Origin: Pelagibius marinus
GTDB lineage: Bacteria > Pseudomonadota > Alphaproteobacteria > Kiloniellales > Kiloniellaceae
Reading direction: 5' to 3'
NCBI RefSeq assembly: GCF_014925385.1
Contig: NZ_JACSDK010000001.1
Location: forward strand, 930,001 to 994,000
DNA: 64,000 nt
Positions 1 to 7,914 of this stretch are shown piece after piece. Within the stretch, counting starts at the first letter, position 1. Every line of letters starts with the position of its first letter. The notes under the pieces are model-generated. The model was not told the DNA's origin and did not search any database. It saw only the letters and a program-made list of their open reading frames with translations. Made by a program: the position numbers and the translations under genes.

Positions 1-180
1 GCGTAGATGCGTCTCGATCCCAGAGGTCGAAGTCAAAATTGCGGCCAGGTTGGCGCCCTTCGCAAATGCGGTATCCGCTTCTCTTACGATGAAGCTGCAC
101 CATTCAGAAATGATCACTCCGCCGACTAGTAGCTCTTCGTCTAAGCGAGTGATCAATTCCCAACGTTCATCTTCAGTCAT
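1..180 (-). CDS. hypothetical protein, N-terminal fragment
   Basis: Sixty codons stay open from an ATG at 178-180 to the left edge, so the gene is cut by the window. The visible product begins MTEDERWELITRLDEELLV and continues through a stretch ending in AAILTSTSGIETHLR. It looks like a soluble alpha-helical protein with no signal peptide. I do not recognise the family. Codon use is less GC-biased than in the neighbouring genes (several GAA, CTA and ATT codons), which could mean it was acquired. It lies 82 bp upstream of the same-strand end of the next gene, so the two could be co-transcribed. Function unknown. Confidence 0.6.
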   Translation of the reverse strand, partial: MTEDERWELITRLDEELLVGGVIISEWCSFIVREADTAFAKGANLAAILTSTSGIETHLR

Positions 181-262
181 TGTCGCGACCCCGCGAGCTG
201 CCTAAGTGAAGACAGTAGCAAATCTGTGTGTGTTAGGTGCAGGAAAGTAGCGATCGTACTGA

Positions 263-1081
263 CTAATCTTCCCGCCGTCCCACCAGGATATAGCTCAGCG
301 GCAGCTGCTGGGGCTGGTTCTCCAGGTGGCTGTGGTTGCCGACGTCGTGGGGGAACTCTTCGAAGTCTTCGATGGCGAATCCGGCGCGCAGCACGCCCAT
401 GACCACGTCGCTCATCTTGTGGAAGTTCCAAAAGAAGGCCGTCGACGCGTAGTCCTCGTTGCGCCAGTAGTCGAGGCCGTTGTCGCTGCGGTAGGGCGCG
501 CGGCGGAAGTAAGACTCGTCGGCTACCGGCGGCAGGCGCTTGTCGCGGTCGTCGTACATGTTGAGGATCGGGTGCCCCTCGTAGATCACCAGGTGCCCGC
601 CGGGCTTGAGGATGCGCCGCGCCGTGCCGAAGAATTCGGCCAGGTCGGGCATCCAGCCCAGCACGCCGATGGTGACCAGCGCAAGGTCGAAGCGGCCGTC
701 GTAGCTTGCGGGGATCTTGGCGATCTCCGTCTGCACCAGCTCGGCCTCGAGGCCGCCGGCGGCGGCCAGTTCGCGCCCCTGCGCCAGGAAAGCCTCGGAA
801 AAGTCGAAGCCGGTGACGCTGCCGGCGCCGAGATTCTTCACCGAGAGCAGCTCGCGCGCGTTGTTGCAGCACAGCTGTGCCACCGCCTTGCCCTCCAGGC
901 CGAGGCCTTCGAGGCGGCCGGTCAGGGTGGCGTCCAGGACCGAGAAGCCGGGCCGCGCGAAGCCGGCCAGCAGCGCGGCGTACTGGTCGTGGCTGCGGTG
1001 GCGCTCGGCGGCCTCGTTCCAGGAGGCCTTGTTGGCGGCGATGATCTGGTCCTTGCCGATTTCGTTCTCGGGCGGGGGCAT
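263..1081 (-). CDS. class I SAM-dependent methyltransferase
   Basis: A 272-residue cytoplasmic methyltransferase of unknown substrate. The Rossmann SAM-binding core is visible: AVAQLCCNNAREL at about 66-78 stands in motif I position, GFDFSEAFL at 91-99 holds the acidic residue that normally binds the ribose, DLALVTIGVLGWM at 132-144 is motif IV-like, and LKPGGHLVIYEGHP at 158-171 is the post-motif strand. I chose the ATG at 1079-1081 because GGAAGA lies just upstream. A longer frame reaches 1159 but adds a low-complexity Pro/Gly tail. It is divergent from egtB, with about 300 bp between the two starts. The divergence does not show that it belongs to ergothioneine metabolism. Confidence 0.82.
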   Translation of the reverse strand: MPPPENEIGKDQIIAANKASWNEAAERHRSHDQYAALLAGFARPGFSVLDATLTGRLEGLGLEGKAVAQLCCNNARELLSVKNLGAGSVTGFDFSEAFLAQGRELAAAGGLEAELVQTEIAKIPASYDGRFDLALVTIGVLGWMPDLAEFFGTARRILKPGGHLVIYEGHPILNMYDDRDKRLPPVADESYFRRAPYRSDNGLDYWRNEDYASTAFFWNFHKMSDVVMGVLRAGFAIEDFEEFPHDVGNHSHLENQPQQLPLSYILVGRRED

Positions 1082-1272
1082 GGCGGTTCTTCCGGTGCTG
1101 CGCGGCGGCGGCGAGGGTACCGCCCCCGCCCCGGCACCGCCAGAACATAAAGGTGGCACGGAACTGTCACCGTAAAGTCATGGGAGTCTGTCAAAGCGGT
1201 CAGCGCAGTCTCTCCTGACGGCATGTTGTCAGTTGACCGCCCTTACCGACGAAATTGTGAACGGCGCCCCCC

Positions 1273-1310
1273 TTCACCTGGGCGTGAGGCGCCCCATAAT
1301 GAAGCTTCAT
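1273..1310 (+). promoter_or_regulatory. candidate egtB promoter with 12-bp palindrome
   Basis: TTCACC (1273-1278) is followed after 16 bp by CATAAT (1295-1300), a fair sigma-70 match. A perfect 12-bp palindrome, ATGAAGCTTCAT (1299-1310), overlaps the -10 and the expected start of transcription, where a repressor site could lie. The rest of the 300-bp divergent region (1082-1382) holds nothing else I can name. Confidence 0.4.
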
Positions 1311-1382
1311 GACCCGTTCCCCGACGAGTCGCACCCTTCCCCACCACGCGTGTGTTTTTCACTGACATCTCAGGAGTCGAGC

Positions 1383-2717
1383 ATGCCGCAGACCGCCCGT
1401 GCCTCCACATCCTTTGCGCCCGATTTCCCGCCGCAGGCCGCCGCGGCGGAACGAGAACGCCTGCTCGACGCCTTCCATGACGTGCGCGCGCGCAGCGACG
1501 CCCTGGCCGCGCCGCTGTCGCCGGAGGACATGACCGCACAGTCCATGGAGGACGCCAGCCCCACCAAGTGGCACCTGGCCCACACCTCCTGGTTCTTCGA
1601 GACCTTCATCCTGCGCGCGCTGCAGCCCGGCTACCGCGACTTTCGTCCCGGCTACAACTACCTCTTCAATTCCTACTACGAGGCCGTGGGCAAGCGGCAT
1701 GCGCGTCCGCGCCGCGGCCTCCTTACCCGCCCGAGCGTTGAGGAGGTGCGGGCCTACCGCCGCCATGTGGACGCGGCGATGAAAGCCCTGGTGCATGACG
1801 CCCCTGATGATGTCTGGGCGGCGATGGCGCCGCTGCTGGAGCTCGGTCTGCACCACGAGATGCAGCACCAGGAACTGCTGCTCACCGACATCCTGCACCT
1901 CTTGGCGCAGAACCCGCTGAATCCGGCCTACCGCGAAGCGGCGCCCGGGCCCGGCGGACAATCTTTGCCGCTCACCTGGTGGGAGCACGGTGGCGGCATC
2001 GTCGGAACCGGACACGCGGGGGAGGGCTTCGCCTTCGACTGCGAGGGGCCGCACCACGAGGTGCTGCTGCAGCCCTTCGCCCTGGCAAGCCGCCTGGTGA
2101 CCAACGGCGAGTGGCTGGAATTCATGGCCGACGGCGGCTACGACGACCCGGCGCTGTGGCTCTCCGACGGCTGGGCGACCGTGCAGCGCGAGGGCTGGCG
2201 CGCGCCGCTCTATTGGGAACAGGAGGACGACGGCGGCTGGAGCGCCATGTCGCTGCTCGGCCGCCACGCGCTGGACCCCGCCGCAGCGGTCTGCCACGTC
2301 AGTCTCTTCGAGGCCGACGCCTTCGCCCGCTGGGCCGGCGCGCGCCTGCCCAGGGAGGCGGAGCTGGAAGTGGCCGCGGCCGGGCGCCCGATCGCGGGCA
2401 ACCTGCTGAGCCGTGATGCGCTGGTGCCGCAGCCGGCGCAGGGCGACGCCGGCAAGGCGCCGCTTCAGTTGTACGGCGACGTCTGGGAGTGGACCCAGAG
2501 CGCCTACAGTTCCTATCCCGGTTTCCGCGCGCCCGAAGGCGCGGTGGGCGAGTACAACGGCAAGTTCATGTGCAATCAATTCGTGCTGCGTGGCGGCTCC
2601 TGCGTGACGCCCGATGCGCAGCTGCGCCCCAGTTACCGCAACTTCTTCTATCCCCACCAGCGCTGGCAGTTCACCGGCTTGCGTCTCGCCAAAGACCTCG
2701 CGGCGGGAGGCCTCTGA
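1383..2717 (+). CDS. egtB: ergothioneine biosynthesis protein EgtB (sulfoxide synthase)
   Basis: A 444-residue non-haem iron enzyme. The family joins hercynine to a thiol donor (gamma-glutamylcysteine or cysteine) with O2 to give the sulfoxide precursor of ergothioneine. The N-terminal DinB-like domain carries WHLAHTSWFFE at 63-73 and HHEMQHQE at 157-164. By family knowledge the His of LAH and the HxxxH pair (about H67, H158, H162) would bind iron. The C-terminal half is a formylglycine-generating-enzyme-like domain, with LVTNGEW near 238, DVWEWTQSAY, and LRGGSCVTP near 400. Start: ATG at 1383 with AGGAG upstream. The upstream in-frame GTG/TTG extension has no coding look. Its stop overlaps the egtD start (TGATG), so the pair is translationally coupled. 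Confidence 0.95.
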   Translation: MPQTARASTSFAPDFPPQAAAAERERLLDAFHDVRARSDALAAPLSPEDMTAQSMEDASPTKWHLAHTSWFFETFILRALQPGYRDFRPGYNYLFNSYYEAVGKRHARPRRGLLTRPSVEEVRAYRRHVDAAMKALVHDAPDDVWAAMAPLLELGLHHEMQHQELLLTDILHLLAQNPLNPAYREAAPGPGGQSLPLTWWEHGGGIVGTGHAGEGFAFDCEGPHHEVLLQPFALASRLVTNGEWLEFMADGGYDDPALWLSDGWATVQREGWRAPLYWEQEDDGGWSAMSLLGRHALDPAAAVCHVSLFEADAFARWAGARLPREAELEVAAAGRPIAGNLLSRDALVPQPAQGDAGKAPLQLYGDVWEWTQSAYSSYPGFRAPEGAVGEYNGKFMCNQFVLRGGSCVTPDAQLRPSYRNFFYPHQRWQFTGLRLAKDLAAGGL

Positions 2718-3685
2718 TGGGGGTGCTGCACAAGCTGGAGAGCTTCGTCAAAGCCGGCGCCGCGGGCGACGACGAGTTCCGCGCCGCCGTGCTGAGCGGC
2801 CTGGCGCGTCATCCGAAGACGTTGGAGCCGAAGTTCTTCTACGACGAACGCGGCTCGCAGCTCTTCGACGCCATCACCGAGTTGGAAGAATACTACCCGA
2901 CCCGCGCGGAGACGGCGGCGCTGGAAAGCCACGCGGCGGAGATCGCCGCCTTCGTCGGGCGCGGGGCGAGCCTCGTCGAGTTCGGCAGCGGCTCCTCGGT
3001 GAAGACGCGCCTGCTGTTGGAGAACCTGGCCGGACTGCGCTGCTACGTGCCCATCGATATCTCCGGTGCGCATCTGCAGGCCGCCGCCGAAAGGCTGGCC
3101 GCCGACTACGCCCTGCCGGTTATCCCCGTGCACGCCGACTACACCGGCGCCTTCGCGCTGCCGGACGTGGTCCCGGCGGCAGGGCGCCTCGGCTTCTTTC
3201 CCGGCTCGACCATCGGCAACTTCGATCCGCCGGCGGCCGTCGCCTTCCTGCGCCGGGCCCGCGACCTGCTGGGCCCGGGCGCGCGCTTCCTCGTCGGCGC
3301 CGACCTGCAGAAGGACGCAGCCCGGCTGGTCGCCGCCTATGACGACGCCCAGGGCGTCACCGCCGCCTTCAACCTCAACCTCCTGCGGCGCATCAACCGC
3401 GAGCTGGCGGGCGACTTCGATCTCGCGGCCTTCCGCCACGAGGCACGCTACGACCCGGAACTCGGCCGCATCGAGATGCACCTGGTGAGCCGCGCCGCGC
3501 AGCAGGTGACTATCGCCGGCCACTCGTTCTCCTTCGCGGCGGGCGAGTCGATCCACACGGAGAACTCCTACAAGTACACGCTGGAGTCCTTCGCGGACCT
3601 CGCGCGTCAAGGCGGCTGGCGCAGCGAAGCGCAGTGGCTGGACCCTGAGGGCCTCTTCAGCCTGCACGGCCTCGTCGCGGATTAA
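2717..3685 (+). CDS. egtD: L-histidine N(alpha)-methyltransferase EgtD
   Basis: A 322-residue SAM-dependent enzyme that trimethylates histidine to hercynine, the first step of ergothioneine synthesis. Family signatures are LARHPKTLEPKFFYDERGS and ELEEYYPTRAE near the N terminus, the SAM motif LVEFGSGSSVKTRLLL near residue 90, and GFFPGSTIGNF near 160. Length matches characterised EgtD proteins (about 320). It starts inside the egtB stop codon, so egtB-egtD form a two-gene operon. No egtA, egtC or egtE is adjacent. The cell may use cysteine or gamma-glutamylcysteine from glutathione synthesis, with unlinked genes completing the pathway. Confidence 0.95.
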   Translation: MGVLHKLESFVKAGAAGDDEFRAAVLSGLARHPKTLEPKFFYDERGSQLFDAITELEEYYPTRAETAALESHAAEIAAFVGRGASLVEFGSGSSVKTRLLLENLAGLRCYVPIDISGAHLQAAAERLAADYALPVIPVHADYTGAFALPDVVPAAGRLGFFPGSTIGNFDPPAAVAFLRRARDLLGPGARFLVGADLQKDAARLVAAYDDAQGVTAAFNLNLLRRINRELAGDFDLAAFRHEARYDPELGRIEMHLVSRAAQQVTIAGHSFSFAAGESIHTENSYKYTLESFADLARQGGWRSEAQWLDPEGLFSLHGLVAD

Positions 3686-3714
3686 GGTGCCGCGCCTGTG
3701 CCCCCACTTCTCAG

Positions 3715-3805
3715 GACGTCACCCTCGGACTTGATCCGAGGGTCCATTGGGCCACTTCTCGAGGGCTGAACCATGGATGCTCGGGTCAAGCCCGAGCATG
3801 ACTAT
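3715..3805. repeat. dispersed double-hairpin repeat, copy 1
   Basis: Two strong inverted repeats lie between the convergent egtD and lactonase genes. The first is CCCTCGGA-CTTGA-TCCGAGGG at 3722-3742. The second is ATGCTCGGG-TCAAG-CCCGAGCAT at 3777-3799. A related element of the same layout lies at 6580-6655. It could act as a bidirectional terminator here. Confidence 0.75.
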
Positions 3806-3848
3806 CGAGAGATGACAGCGCTCGTGCGTCTCCCGTGCTGAGCAGTCG

Positions 3849-4826
3849 TCACACGTTGAAGTGCCAGTGGCTGGGCGGGCGGCCCATGAAGGGGCTGCTG
3901 AAGCGGGCGAGGCTGTCGCCCAGCAGGGAGCCGAGGTAGGCGGTGCGCAGGTCGGGGCCGGCGAAGGCGAGGCTGGAGATGTTGGGCAGCTTCTGGCTCC
4001 TCACCTCGTCGAAGGCGGCGCGGGTCAGCTCGCCGGCCTGGTAGGCGGCCTCCACGGCGGCCAGGTGATCGGGGTCGCTGTCTTCCAGGATCAGCGTCTG
4101 GGCGCCGTCGGGGGCGACGCGGATCACCCGGTTGGACACCGGCGAGGTGACCCAGAGGTGCTCCTCCACGTCCATGGCCAGGCCGTCGGGGAAGGTGCCG
4201 GCGCCGAACTCCGTCACCACCGTCGGCGCGCTCAGCTCGCCGAAGCGGTTGATGTTGAAGCGGGTGAGGCAGCGCGCGAAGGTCTCGTTCACGTAGAGGT
4301 GCCGGCCCTGGCGATCGAGCTGCAGCTCGTTGGCGTAGCCGACATTGTCCGCGACGATGCGCGCGCCCTTGCCGTCGATCAGCACCACGAAGCCGTCGGC
4401 GATACCCTTGCGGTAGGCCTGGTCGCGCGGGCTCTGGCGCGTGGAGACCGTGACCCAGACGCGACCGCGGTCGTCGACCAGCACGAAGTTGGTGGCTGGC
4501 AGGTCGACGCCGTCCACCCGGCGCAGCACCTCGCTCAGCCTGCCGTCGCGATCAAGGCGGAAAATGCCGCCGGCCTCGTTCAGGTTGGTGAGCAGGAAGG
4601 AGCCGTCGCGCTGCAGGGCGATGCCGTTGGGCAGGATGGCCTCGCTGCCCGCGGCGGCCTGGAACAGTTCGCCCCGGCCGTCCTCCCGGCTCAGCGCCAC
4701 GCCGCCGCGCCCGTCCGAGCTGTAGATGTCGCCGTTGGAGGTGCAGAGGACACACTCCGGACGCCGGAGGCCGTCGCCCAGGAAAGTGACGTCTGAGAGG
4801 GACAGCAGCGGCGCGGTATCGGACAA
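3849..4826 (-). CDS. SMP-30/gluconolactonase-like beta-propeller protein
   Basis: A 325-residue protein of the SMP-30/gluconolactonase/LRE class, a six-bladed beta-propeller that usually hydrolyses sugar lactones with one bound metal. Repeated blade signatures are visible: RRPECVLCTSNGDIYSSD near 18-35, ILPNGIALQRDGSFLLTN near 65, GYANELQLDRQGRHLYVNE near 150, and FPDGLAMDVEEHLWVTSP near 200. These contain the Glu, Asn and Asp residues that normally bind metal. No signal peptide is seen. The start is set at TTG (4824-4826), with GGGAG six bases upstream. The open frame continues much further upstream only as antisense of the next gene. It is divergent from the dehydrogenase at 4920. Substrate unknown. 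Confidence 0.82.
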   Translation of the reverse strand: MSDTAPLLSLSDVTFLGDGLRRPECVLCTSNGDIYSSDGRGGVALSREDGRGELFQAAAGSEAILPNGIALQRDGSFLLTNLNEAGGIFRLDRDGRLSEVLRRVDGVDLPATNFVLVDDRGRVWVTVSTRQSPRDQAYRKGIADGFVVLIDGKGARIVADNVGYANELQLDRQGRHLYVNETFARCLTRFNINRFGELSAPTVVTEFGAGTFPDGLAMDVEEHLWVTSPVSNRVIRVAPDGAQTLILEDSDPDHLAAVEAAYQAGELTRAAFDEVRSQKLPNISSLAFAGPDLRTAYLGSLLGDSLARFSSPFMGRPPSHWHFNV

Positions 4827-4919
4827 GACGGACTCCCGGAAAACGGCTGGGCTGGCGGGCAGTAGGGTGGAGGGATTATAGTCCGCGCTTCGAAGTGACG
4901 CGAACAAAGTGGGGGCCGC

Positions 4920-6008
4920 ATGGCCGAATTCCGTATCGCCGTCCTGCCGGGTGACGGCATCGGGGCGGAGGTGATCGCGCCCAGCCTGGAGGTGCTGGAC
5001 GCCGCCTGCGCCGCCGTGGGCGGGATCTCGCTGAATTATGAGGAACTGGCCGCCGGCGCCGGGGTCTATCGGGAGCGCGGTGTCGCCATGGCCGACGAGG
5101 CCGTGCAGGCGGCCGAGGCCGCCAACGCCATCCTGCTGGGCGCCATGGGCCTGCCGGAGGTGCGCTACCCCGACGGCCGCGAGATCGCGCCCCAGGTCGA
5201 CCTGCGTGAGCTGTGGCAACTCTTCGCCGGGGTGCGCCCGGTGCGCGCCATCCCCGGCGCGCCCCTGCCGCTGGCCGACCCGCGGGCGGCGGAGATCGAC
5301 TTCATCCTGGTGCGCGAGCAGACCGAGGGCCTCTTTGCCGCGCGCGGCAAGACCGAGCAGAGCGCGAGCGAGGCGCGCGACGTGCAGGTCATCACCCGCG
5401 CCGCCTCGGAACGCCTCTTCGATTTTTGCTTCAAGCTGGCCGAACGGCGCAAGGAACGCGGCCACGCCGGGGTGCTGACCTGCGTCGACAAGGCCAACGT
5501 GCTGGGCAGCATGGTCTTCTTCCGCAAGATCTTCGACGAGCGCGCCGGGCTGTTTCCGGGCATCGAGGCGCGCCACCGCTACGTCGACGCCATGGCCCTC
5601 GACCTCATCAAGCAGCCCTGGGCCTTCGACGTCATGGTCACCGAGAACATGTACGGCGACATTCTCTCCGACCTGGCGGCGGGGCTCATGGGCGGGCTCG
5701 GCATGGCGCCTTCCGGCGACATCGGCCCGGAGCATGCGGTCTTCCAGCCCTGCCACGGCAGCGCGCCGGACATCGCCGGGCAGGGGCGGGCCAATCCCAC
5801 GGCGGCGATCCTCTCGGCGGCCATGATGCTCGACTGGCTGGGCGAGCGCCACGGCGCGCCCAAGGCCGAGGCGGCGGCGCGCCTCATCGAGGCGGCGGTC
5901 GACCGCGCCTACGCCGGCGGCGACCTCCGCCCCCAGGAGTTCGGCGGTCCCGACGGCACGGCGGCGGTGACGCGCCGGGTGCTCGAGTCCATGAAGGTGA
6001 CGGCGTGA
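4920..6008 (+). CDS. isocitrate/isopropylmalate dehydrogenase family protein
   Basis: A 362-residue NAD(P)-dependent beta-decarboxylating dehydrogenase. The fold is clear from AVLPGDGIGAEVIAPSLEVL at 6-25, LVREQTEGLFAARG near 130-145, DKANVLGSMVFFRKIF near 190, and the signature MVTENMYGDILSDLAAGL near 240. The family oxidises a 2-hydroxyacid and removes CO2 (3-isopropylmalate, isocitrate, tartrate/D-malate or homoisocitrate). No leuC, leuD or leuA is nearby, so the leuB name is not supported. The lactonase and DUF924 neighbours do not settle the substrate. A TATAGT hexamer at 4877-4882 is a possible -10 box. GTGGGGG serves as ribosome-binding site. Confidence 0.88.
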   Translation: MAEFRIAVLPGDGIGAEVIAPSLEVLDAACAAVGGISLNYEELAAGAGVYRERGVAMADEAVQAAEAANAILLGAMGLPEVRYPDGREIAPQVDLRELWQLFAGVRPVRAIPGAPLPLADPRAAEIDFILVREQTEGLFAARGKTEQSASEARDVQVITRAASERLFDFCFKLAERRKERGHAGVLTCVDKANVLGSMVFFRKIFDERAGLFPGIEARHRYVDAMALDLIKQPWAFDVMVTENMYGDILSDLAAGLMGGLGMAPSGDIGPEHAVFQPCHGSAPDIAGQGRANPTAAILSAAMMLDWLGERHGAPKAEAAARLIEAAVDRAYAGGDLRPQEFGGPDGTAAVTRRVLESMKVTA

Positions 6009-6027
6009 GGGGAGAGCAAGGAACGCG

Positions 6028-6564
6028 ATGGAAGAGGTTCTGACATTCTGGTTCGCCGAGGGCCGCAAGGCGCAGTGGTTCGAGGCCAGCGAGGCCTTCG
6101 ACGACGAATGCAGGCGGGTGCTGCGGCCGCATCTCGAGGCGGCGCTGGCCGGAAAGTACGACGACTGGCGGCGCAGCCCGCGCGGCTGCCTGGCGCTGGT
6201 GCTGCTGCTCGACCAGGTGCCGCGCAATCTCTACCGTGGCACGCCGCGCGCCTTCGTCAACGACCCGGCGGCCCGCGCGGTGACGCGCCACGCCCTGAAG
6301 GAGCGTTTCGACGAGGCCCTGGGCAAGGTCGAGCGGCTGTTCCTCTACATGCCGCTGGAGCACAGCGAGGACCTGGAAGACCAGCAGGACTGCGTGCGCC
6401 TGATCGGCGTATTGGACGCCGGTGGCGAATATCTCTCCTACGCCGAGCGCCACCGCGATGTCATCGCCCGCTTCGGACGCTTCCCCCACCGCAACGAGAT
6501 CCTGGGCCGCGAAAGCACGGAAGCGGAGATCGAGTTCCTGAAGGAACCGAATTCTTCGTTCTGA
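6028..6564 (+). CDS. DUF924 family protein
   Basis: A 178-residue soluble helical protein with the DUF924 pattern: an N-terminal EEVLTFWFAEG, then ALVLLLDQVPRNLYRGTPRAF near 54-75, LFLYMPLEHSEDLEDQQ near 110, and a C-terminal FGRFPHRNEILGRESTEAE. The family is TPR-like by structure, widespread in Proteobacteria, and has no established biochemical role. It starts 19 bp after the dehydrogenase stop and is probably co-transcribed with it. Confidence in the family is high; function is unknown. Confidence 0.9.
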   Translation: MEEVLTFWFAEGRKAQWFEASEAFDDECRRVLRPHLEAALAGKYDDWRRSPRGCLALVLLLDQVPRNLYRGTPRAFVNDPAARAVTRHALKERFDEALGKVERLFLYMPLEHSEDLEDQQDCVRLIGVLDAGGEYLSYAERHRDVIARFGRFPHRNEILGRESTEAEIEFLKEPNSSF

Positions 6565-6579
6565 TCTTTCTACGGGTCA

Positions 6580-6655
6580 CTCTCGGGCCTGTCCCGAGGG
6601 TCCAGGGGGATGTCCGCGCGCTTGCTCCGGATGCTCGGAACAAGTCCGAGCATGA
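6580..6655. repeat. dispersed double-hairpin repeat, copy 2
   Basis: Same architecture as the element at 3715-3805: CTCGGG-CCTGT-CCCGAG (6582-6598) followed by ATGCTCGGA-ACAAG-TCCGAGCAT (6631-6653). The second hairpin differs from copy 1 at one stem pair, and both strands of the stem changed together. It lies between the convergent DUF924 and cupin genes, where it may serve as a terminator. Confidence 0.75.
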
Positions 6656-6672
6656 CAGGCGCCGCCGAAGAC

Positions 6673-7074
6673 CTACGCCGGCGCGTCGACTTCCTCGGTG
6701 GCGAACTCGGCGGGGGAGATGATCTCGATCAGCTCCATGTCGTCGGAGTGGCGCACCTCGCGGTGGCGGATGCCAGGCGGCTGCAAGACGCAGGAGCCTT
6801 CACGCAGCACCTGCTGGCCCTGACCTTCGTACTCGAAGACCACCCAGCCCTTGGTCACGTAGACCATCTGGAAGTCGAGTTCGTGCCGGTGCCAGACGGC
6901 GGGGCTCTCCTGGCCCGGCACGGCGCGGATCACGTGGGCGCCGAACTTGCCATTGGTAGCGCCGGCTATGCCCAGGTCACGGTATTCGAAGAAGGCGCGC
7001 AGGCCCTCGCCCTCAAAGGCGCTGCTGTCGGCGTGGGAGACGCTGAAGGCTTGCCCTTTCCACATGCCGGACAT
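6673..7074 (-). CDS. cupin domain-containing protein
   Basis: A 133-residue single-domain cupin. The first cupin motif is recognisable as VWHRHELDFQMVYVTKGWVV at about 60-79, with His residues that would bind a metal. The second is VLQPPGIRHREVRHSDDMEL at about 95-115. The start could also be the internal ATG four codons in. It lies 24 bp downstream of the same-strand PNPOx-like gene, so the two probably form an operon. Small cupins of this type may be enzymes or ligand-binding proteins; nothing in the sequence decides between these. Confidence 0.82.
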   Translation of the reverse strand: MSGMWKGQAFSVSHADSSAFEGEGLRAFFEYRDLGIAGATNGKFGAHVIRAVPGQESPAVWHRHELDFQMVYVTKGWVVFEYEGQGQQVLREGSCVLQPPGIRHREVRHSDDMELIEIISPAEFATEEVDAPA

Positions 7075-7098
7075 GAGGTGTCTTCGCTTTCTACGGCT

Positions 7099-7740
7099 TC
7101 AGGGGACCAGCCAGCTCGTCTGCAACTGGCCGTCGTCGTTCCAGGTGAAGTTGGCGCGGCGATGGCCGTAAGGCGTGAGGAACAGCCAGTCGATCTGGCG
7201 CACGCGGCAGACGACGACCGCGAAGTTCAGCCGCCCGGCCTCGCTTTCCGCCTCGTTGGGGTCGCGGCCCTCGAACTCCGCCGGCAGGCCGGAGGTGGCC
7301 CAGGCCCAGGGCAGGCCGCGCGGGCCGGAGACCAGGTAGTCGCGCCGTCGCCGCGGGCTGAGATCCCGCCAGGCCGCTTCGGCCAGGGAGTCGCGATGAT
7401 GAATCACCGCCTCGGCCTGCACGCGGATCTGGGTATCGTCACTCACCGAGTTGAACAACAGGGCGATGCGTGGATCCTGCTGGATCTCGCCGATCTTGCG
7501 GCTGCGCAGGTCGGTGTAGAAGGCCAGCTCGCGGGCTTCCGGGTCCACCTTGCGCAGCACCACGGTGCGCAGGGTGCAACCCAGACCGGCATGAGTCGTG
7601 GCCAGGGCTGTGGTATGGAAATCGTGCTGCGGCTCGGCGGCGCCGTCGGCCAGCAGGTGCCAGCATTCGGCCAGCACGGCGCCGAGGCGTGGCTCGTCTT
7701 CCGAGTGCCAGATGTCCAAATGCACAGGAACCAAGAACAT
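7099..7740 (-). CDS. pyridoxamine 5'-phosphate oxidase-related FMN-binding protein
   Basis: A 213-residue split-barrel flavoprotein of the PNPOx-like class. The diagnostic block is RTVVLRKVDPEARELAFYTD near 58-77, followed by RSRKIGEIQQDPRIALLFN, where PdxH binds FMN phosphate. The C-terminal part, with WLFLTPYGHRRANF, replaces the substrate-binding tail of true PdxH, so this is unlikely to be pyridoxine 5'-phosphate oxidase itself. AGGGGA precedes the ATG closely. It is probably co-transcribed with the cupin downstream. Likely a flavin-dependent oxidoreductase of unknown substrate. Confidence 0.8.
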   Translation of the reverse strand: MFLVPVHLDIWHSEDEPRLGAVLAECWHLLADGAAEPQHDFHTTALATTHAGLGCTLRTVVLRKVDPEARELAFYTDLRSRKIGEIQQDPRIALLFNSVSDDTQIRVQAEAVIHHRDSLAEAAWRDLSPRRRRDYLVSGPRGLPWAWATSGLPAEFEGRDPNEAESEAGRLNFAVVVCRVRQIDWLFLTPYGHRRANFTWNDDGQLQTSWLVP

Positions 7741-7914
7741 TTCCCCTGAAAGGCTTGTTATTGGCTACACAGTCTAGAGCGAGGACGGCACGGCGCAAAA
7801 CCGTTTCCGGCCCTGGTATCGCTGTCCAGGACCAAGTCGGCTTGCGCCAGGTCATTCGGGTGCGAGCGACCATCGGCTAAGCTGCCAGAAAACAAGGGAT
7901 TGCCGGGACAGACC

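Noticed and set aside
4827..6227. N-terminal extension of the lactonase frame up to 792 codons
   Set aside because: The extension is antisense to the dehydrogenase and DUF924 genes and reads as His/Arg/Gly-rich noise. The TTG at 4826 with GGGAG is the likely start.
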